A program made the position numbers and the translations under genes. This document shows positions 59,161 through 64,000 of a stretch of DNA of 64,000 nt, in pieces (within the stretch, counting starts at the first letter, position 1; the number at the start of each line of letters is the position of its first letter). This stretch comes from Embiotoca jacksoni. Its lineage: Eukaryota > Chordata > Actinopteri > Embiotocidae. The notes under the pieces were generated by a model, which was given only the letters and a program-made list of their open reading frames with translations, was not told the origin of the DNA and made no database searches. The stretch spans positions 12,400,926 to 12,464,925 of the forward strand of contig JAKOON010000007.1 in NCBI GenBank assembly GCA_022577435.1, read 5' to 3'.

Positions 59161-62100
59161 AAAACAAAAAAAACAACAATATTTTAACAAACTACAAAGC
59201 AGTGATTGCTGTAATATAAACATTCACCTTCTTGGCAAACATTAGTTTCAGTGCGATTTAACAATGTCACTAAGCACATAACGCAAAAGTGCATTTGTCT
59301 CCTCCTACAAGATTGTTCATGCAGCTGCCCAGCATGTTCCTACATTGTATTGCAGCTGTTATGGTGCATTAGACAGACAGACACTACAGTTATAGTACTA
59401 ATAACATGCAGGCGAAACAGTGGGGCTGAGGCATTTAGCTTCTACCTGCAAAATTTGAAGTAGCCTCAGCTTTTGTTGGATCATAGACAACCAACTATTC
59501 AGATAATATAGGTCTTAAGCACTGCTGGGTCTCCTACTACTGACAAAACACCATTATATTCTGTATCATGTGATGTCCCAGTAAAGAAAGACAGTTTATA
59601 ATATAGGGATTAAAGGGCTGTTATAGCCGACAGAGTTGTTTCATCTGGATGTAAATGTGAACACAATAACTATTTATGTTATATTCTAGTGCTTATTTGT
59701 ATGCACACACAGGCATGATGCAACAGTGTTGACTGGCGTCTTGGTGTAAATGCAATGCATACAATAGCTTGCACTGCAATTTAGACATCACTGCAATGTA
59801 AGTTTACATTAAATGTTAGTCTAAAGAATAAATGCTTATTAGATGAATTTGAAGTGAATAACAAATATTTTTTATACAGATTCCTTGTTCATTTACTTAG
59901 TGTACTGCCCTCTAGGGGCTCAAGAGGACAGTCAATGTCAATGAAGAGCTGCATCATATATAATTATTTACTATAGGCTGTAATCAATTGGTGACTTCTT
60001 ACCTTATAATATTAGGAAAGATTATAACTCAAAAGCTCATTTTCAATAGAAAGGAAAACATGGCTTTATTCATGGAGAAAATATGTGAAAGCAATTTTAG
60101 TTTTATAAAAAAATAAATAAAACTCAAAATGCATTTCTTTTCCCCAAAACATGCCACTTCACACTTCTGCCTCTTTTATCTGCAAATTTGAGTGAATGAA
60201 AAGTTAGTGAGAGAGGAGGAAATATAGGGCAAGGCAGACAATATGTGCATGGGGATAATAACTCCGCAGAGAGATTTGGATCTGGATTCTTTGTTACTTT
60301 CTAGGCTTTAAAACAATTACCCACAAGACAGACATTCACTGATGACAGACGTGTAAAGTCATCATTGAATATTCATCAGAATACACTGTACATGTTTGTT
60401 GAAGTTTAGGAATTGATTTTAAACCATTTCTCATTTAAAAGAGTTATTTTGTTTATGCAATGAGTCGACCTGCATCAAAATGTCTTCAAGACACTCCACA
60501 GATTGTGAAGCAAGCACTTGCAAAACCCACAATTTAATGTTACAGCACATACAGATTTTTTTACTTCATGCCCAGCTGGGAGCCATATTGTCTTACATTA
60601 TTCATGCTGAAGTTGCATGAAATTTAACCCCTTCCGAAAGATAGAATCTAACCTGGGAGTTATGCATGAATGGGAAATAAAGTGAAGACAGGAGGCAGGG
60701 AAAGTGGCTCTAATGGGAGGATGAGTGAGATGACTAAGAACAGGTTTTATGGCACATGTGGGGAGAGAATCATCCCCAAGCAAATTTTGGAGAATCAACT
60801 TAAAGTCACACCTTCACACAAGCTTATAACCCCAGATATTCGTTTGTATATGGGAATTTAGAAACAAACGAGAATAAAACACAACTAATGATGCTATTCT
60901 TTATCAGTGGTGTTTACTTCAAAATTAAGGTCACATGATCCCAGAAAACATTACAATATAATTTATAATGTAAGCAGCAAAACCTCACATCAGAGAAAAA
61001 AGAGATCAGTATTCTCACTGTAGCTCTAAATCCCCACTGTTTGAATCCCACTCAGCCCCCCGTGGCTGCTTAGCAACCCCTCTCCAGCACAATATACTCT
61101 GAATTAACAGGGTAAAGCGTGACCGCTGCCTCTTCAAAACCACAAGTCAAGGGTGCTCTCCTATCATTAACGCCTTCTCTCTGCACCGCAGCGGTAAAAG
61201 CCTCCGATTTATTACAACATGGCTTCAAAAGACACACAGACACAAAAAACTGAAACAGGTTGATAAGCAAACAAGAGGTACAAATCAGTGTGGAACGTAG
61301 ACAGGTGTTAGTGCCAGTGGTTTCAGGTGATGTTAGCAGTAGACTTAAGGAATCTGATACTTCATATGGAAAATAAACAGGTCCATAAGTATAAAAGTAG
61401 TTGCCCAGATTCAGGTGATCTTGAACACAGGAATGCATATTTCTATGTTGCTCCCACGTACTGTGTATCTTGTGTCATACACTTTATATACAACACTTGT
61501 GACCCACATAAAACTGCACATAGATGATGACATGTACTGTCAAAACTTGACTCCAGCCCTGCATCTCATTTCATCCAAACTGGATTTTTGGTTGCACACT
61601 ATTTGGCTTCACTGACTCTATGACAAATTCACTGAGCAGGCCTTGAGCAATAATATACAAGTCCCAGACCCTTTCCCCCCTGCTTCTCTAATGCAGAATG
61701 AAATGACTCAGTAATAAGGGTTTGTCCTACTGAGTTCCCCCCCCCCCCCCCCCCCCCCCCCCAATGAAACTGCTGGGAAAACTGCAAAGGAACATACACT
61801 TAATGGAAAATGTATTAACCAAATGGACCTCATATTGCTGTATCTTGTTCAATTAGCTCACTGAAAAACATGTTATTAATCAATGCATTATTTATGTTTT
61901 AATATCAGTTTATATGAGAGTGCATGCTGCATTAAGCAGCAGTGATTTTGGAGTTGGCTGAGATCTGTCCGTGGTGCTGAAATAAGAATCCACTTGGTCA
62001 AATCGATGATGAACAGATCAATTTTCATATCAAATCATTGTGTTCTGGATGCAGAAGTGACACTGGGTACCCAAAGGTTCAATGAGATGCAGAAGAGTGC

Positions 62101-62214
62101 AACTGACATCTTTATGTTTCTTTACTTTGTTGATTTTTAAGTATGATGCTGGACCGAAAGGCAGTTAAGAGCAGTAACGTGTTTAGATCACCAGCTCTGT
62201 TCACGTGTAGTTGT
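59161..62214. other. Intergenic between nr3c1 and kctd16
   Basis: AT-rich, no exon recognised. The open frames at 60598-60861 and 61070-61615 lack similarity to known proteins by eye. A run of 26 C lies at 61737-61762. Confidence 0.5.
61737..61762 (+). repeat. Homopolymer C run
   Basis: Twenty-six consecutive C. True length is uncertain because such runs are error-prone. Confidence 0.85.
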
Positions 62215-62318
62215 CACAGCCGATGAGTTTTTGAGCAAGACGCTGGCACCTACAACCCCTCACCCGTCTCTCGGGATAAGCGCGTCAGCTAAAAGCGTTA
62301 CATGTAAATGCGAAAGCC
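62215..62318 (+). mobile_element. 3' remnant of a tRNA-derived SINE upstream of kctd16
   Basis: Shares TTGAGCAAGAC-CTG, CCTACAA and GGATAA-GC-TCAGCTAAA with the body and 3' end of the SINE at 16921-17125. The tRNA-like head is missing. It lies about 0.9 kb before the kctd16 ATG. Confidence 0.6.
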
Positions 62319-63118
62319 CCTCTGAAGACTCAGAAGAAGGGATTAAAATCCGCAACGCTGGGATGTTAAAACTGCATTAGACCTGAATCCCCACCGCCAG
62401 CTGCACATCGCCCGTGGCCAGATCAGAATTTCGCGAAAAACTGCACACATGCACCCCCATCAGCCCGTTTTATGTCGATCGACTGAAAATGTCATTTTCC
62501 TTTAAGATGATGTAAGACATTACTTCGCGGGACGATTTTTTTTTTTCCCCTCTCTCTTGCACAGCTTCGACCAACATTATCTTAAACCTACTGCCGGTCC
62601 AACCGTTTCCGCACTCAGCAGTTTGGAGAGATGGGTACGCACAGGAGTCCCGCTTCCATCCTCCTCTCTGTGAGCCAGACCTTGGAGCGTGTTTCAGTCT
62701 CCCAGTAGTCAGGAGCGACGCTGAGCAGGAGAATAATCAGATGCTGATGGCAATTTTTTTTTTGTTTATCTTGGATTTATATAGTTGAACTAGGAGCCAG
62801 GCGCAAAAGGGAGAATATTTCCACAGAAAACTTGAGCACAAATGCTTTTATACTTTTTTAATAGTGGGAAATTTCAGAGTGAAGTGAGGATTCAATTTCA
62901 GTCACACTGATGACCCATCGCAGTGGATGTGTGTAACATGATGCTGGTTATGATAATCGATTCTGTTAAAAAAGGATGCATTGTGGGCAGGCACATTTAC
63001 GCATGGGGTTAAAGGATATACTATAGACACACCTTGGGATTGTTTTGTCATGAGACACTGGATGCGAGGACTGCAGCTGGAATCAAGACTATGCTTTGGG
63101 TCTAAGTGCATCAGCACC

Positions 63119-63142
63119 ATGGAGCTACACCCCACACCCTGA
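63119..63142 (+). promoter_or_regulatory. Upstream ORF in the kctd16 leader
   Basis: A seven-codon ORF (ATG to TGA) in strong initiation context (ACCATGG), ending 59 bases before the main ATG. A weaker upstream ATG lies near 63090. The transcription start is not known, but the DNA looks like continuous leader. Confidence 0.45.
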
Positions 63143-63201
63143 ACTTCTGGGACGTTTGCGCTCCGTGATCGAGACTCGGATTTCGTGCAAGATCGGAAAA
63201 A

Positions 63202-64000
63202 ATGGCATTGAGCGAAAACTGCAAAACGCAACCTGCAAAAGAGCAAAGCTTAGTGCAAAACCCTCCATCGGATGTTATTGAGCTAAACGTGGGTGGGCAG
63301 GTGTATTACACTCGTCATGGCACGTTAACAAGCTTCCCAAATTCCTTACTTGGGAAGCTGTTCTCTAACAAGAAGGGGTCTTCAAATGACTTGTCCCGGG
63401 ACTTTAGAGGACGCTATTTTATTGACAGAGATGGCTTTCTGTTCCGGTATGTATTGGATTACCTTAGAGACAAGCAAGTTGTCCTCCCTGACCACTTTCC
63501 TGAGAGAGGAAGGTTGAAAAGAGAAGCGGAATACTTCCAGCTACCAGATTTGGCAAAACTTTTGTCATCCGAGGAGTCAAAACTCTTTTCAGATGAATTA
63601 TACTACAGTGATTTCGACGATGCGTCACAAGGCAGCGACAATAGGTTTTACCCCCCTTACTCTTTGGACAGGAGGTATGGCTATATAACGGTCGCTTTCA
63701 AAGGAGTTTGCGCCGCGGGAGGTAGTGAAAGTCAAACTGATGTCAAAGCCAAAAAGTTACCGAGAATCTTCATCAGCAGCAGAATCGGCTTAGCGAAAGA
63801 GGTATTTGGAGACGCCCTGAACGAGAACAGGGACTTGGACAGACCACCGGACCGGTACTCCTGCAGGTTTTATCTCAAGTTCAAGCACCTGGAGAGAGCT
63901 TTTGACATGCTGTCAGAGTGCGGTTTTCACATTGTGGCCTGCAACTCGTCCCTGGCTGCTTCCCCCATCGGCCATTATGCGGATGACAGGGTCTGGTCCA
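63202..64000 (+). CDS. kctd16: BTB/POZ domain protein KCTD16 (GABA-B receptor auxiliary subunit), 5' part
   Basis: One uninterrupted exon runs from ATG (63202, AAAAATGG context) to the window edge: 266 codons plus one base, out of about 428 expected. The start MALS matches human. Residues about 25-125 form the T1/BTB tetramerisation domain (VIELNVGGQVYYTR, FIDRDGFLFRYVLDYLRD, LPDHFPERGRLKREAEYFQL). Residues about 158-266 begin the H1 domain typical of KCTD8/12/16 (YITVAFKG, RISLAKEVFG-like, CRFYLKFKHLERAFDML). The family binds the GABA-B2 receptor tail and shapes G-protein signalling at neuronal membranes. KCTD16 rather than 8 or 12 is chosen by sequence and by linkage to nr3c1. The 3' part lies outside the window. 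Confidence 0.93.
   Translation, partial: MALSENCKTQPAKEQSLVQNPPSDVIELNVGGQVYYTRHGTLTSFPNSLLGKLFSNKKGSSNDLSRDFRGRYFIDRDGFLFRYVLDYLRDKQVVLPDHFPERGRLKREAEYFQLPDLAKLLSSEESKLFSDELYYSDFDDASQGSDNRFYPPYSLDRRYGYITVAFKGVCAAGGSESQTDVKAKKLPRIFISSRIGLAKEVFGDALNENRDLDRPPDRYSCRFYLKFKHLERAFDMLSECGFHIVACNSSLAASPIGHYADDRVWS

Noticed and set aside
61737..61762. Assembly gap or artefact
   Set aside because: A 26-base C run may be mis-sized, but flanking sequence is ordinary and nothing shows a misjoin.

Overview
This window is nuclear DNA from a ray-finned fish, most likely a percomorph-type teleost. Its genes are split into many exons with GT-AG introns. Each exon set translates into a close match to a vertebrate protein. 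Introns are short and genes are dense (eight protein genes in 64 kb). The intergenic DNA carries fish-type repeats: tRNA-like SINEs, LINE 3' tails ending in CCCCTCGGGGATTAATAAAG, a Tc1/mariner relic, and long CA, GA and TA microsatellites. I see no bacterial, viral or CRISPR-type features.

Layout. The left arm is all plus strand: gdf9 (3566-5761), uqcrq (8462-9803), hspa4 (11235-19025), gnpda1 (20624-22397) and ndfip1 (23418-26937). The middle is minus strand: fgf1 (30938-33111) and nr3c1, the glucocorticoid receptor (39292-57557). The right edge holds kctd16 on the plus strand (from 63202), cut by the window end inside its first large coding exon. ndfip1 and fgf1 converge tail to tail; nr3c1 and kctd16 are divergent. 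All eight genes have human counterparts on 5q31, so this is a compact block of conserved synteny. Two human neighbours, SPRY4 and ARHGAP26, are not seen between ndfip1 and nr3c1.

The genes do not form a pathway. They cover an oocyte growth factor, a complex III subunit, an Hsp110-type chaperone, amino-sugar metabolism, a Nedd4 adaptor, a heparin-binding growth factor, a steroid receptor and a GABA-B receptor auxiliary subunit. Exon coordinates are from reading splice sites by eye; coding phases close across every junction.

I found no wholly new system. The more interesting signals are in splicing and regulation. The last-exon acceptor of nr3c1 lies beside an 85-bp GT-type microsatellite, and retention of that intron would give a GR-beta-like truncated receptor. 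A weak nr3c1 donor is followed by about 27 T. gnpda1 has a GC-AG intron. ndfip1 has an ambiguous pair of donors and a donor directly after its stop codon. hspa4 has a perfect three-unit heat-shock element. fgf1 has a tandem 18-bp coding duplication. kctd16 has a strong-context upstream ORF.
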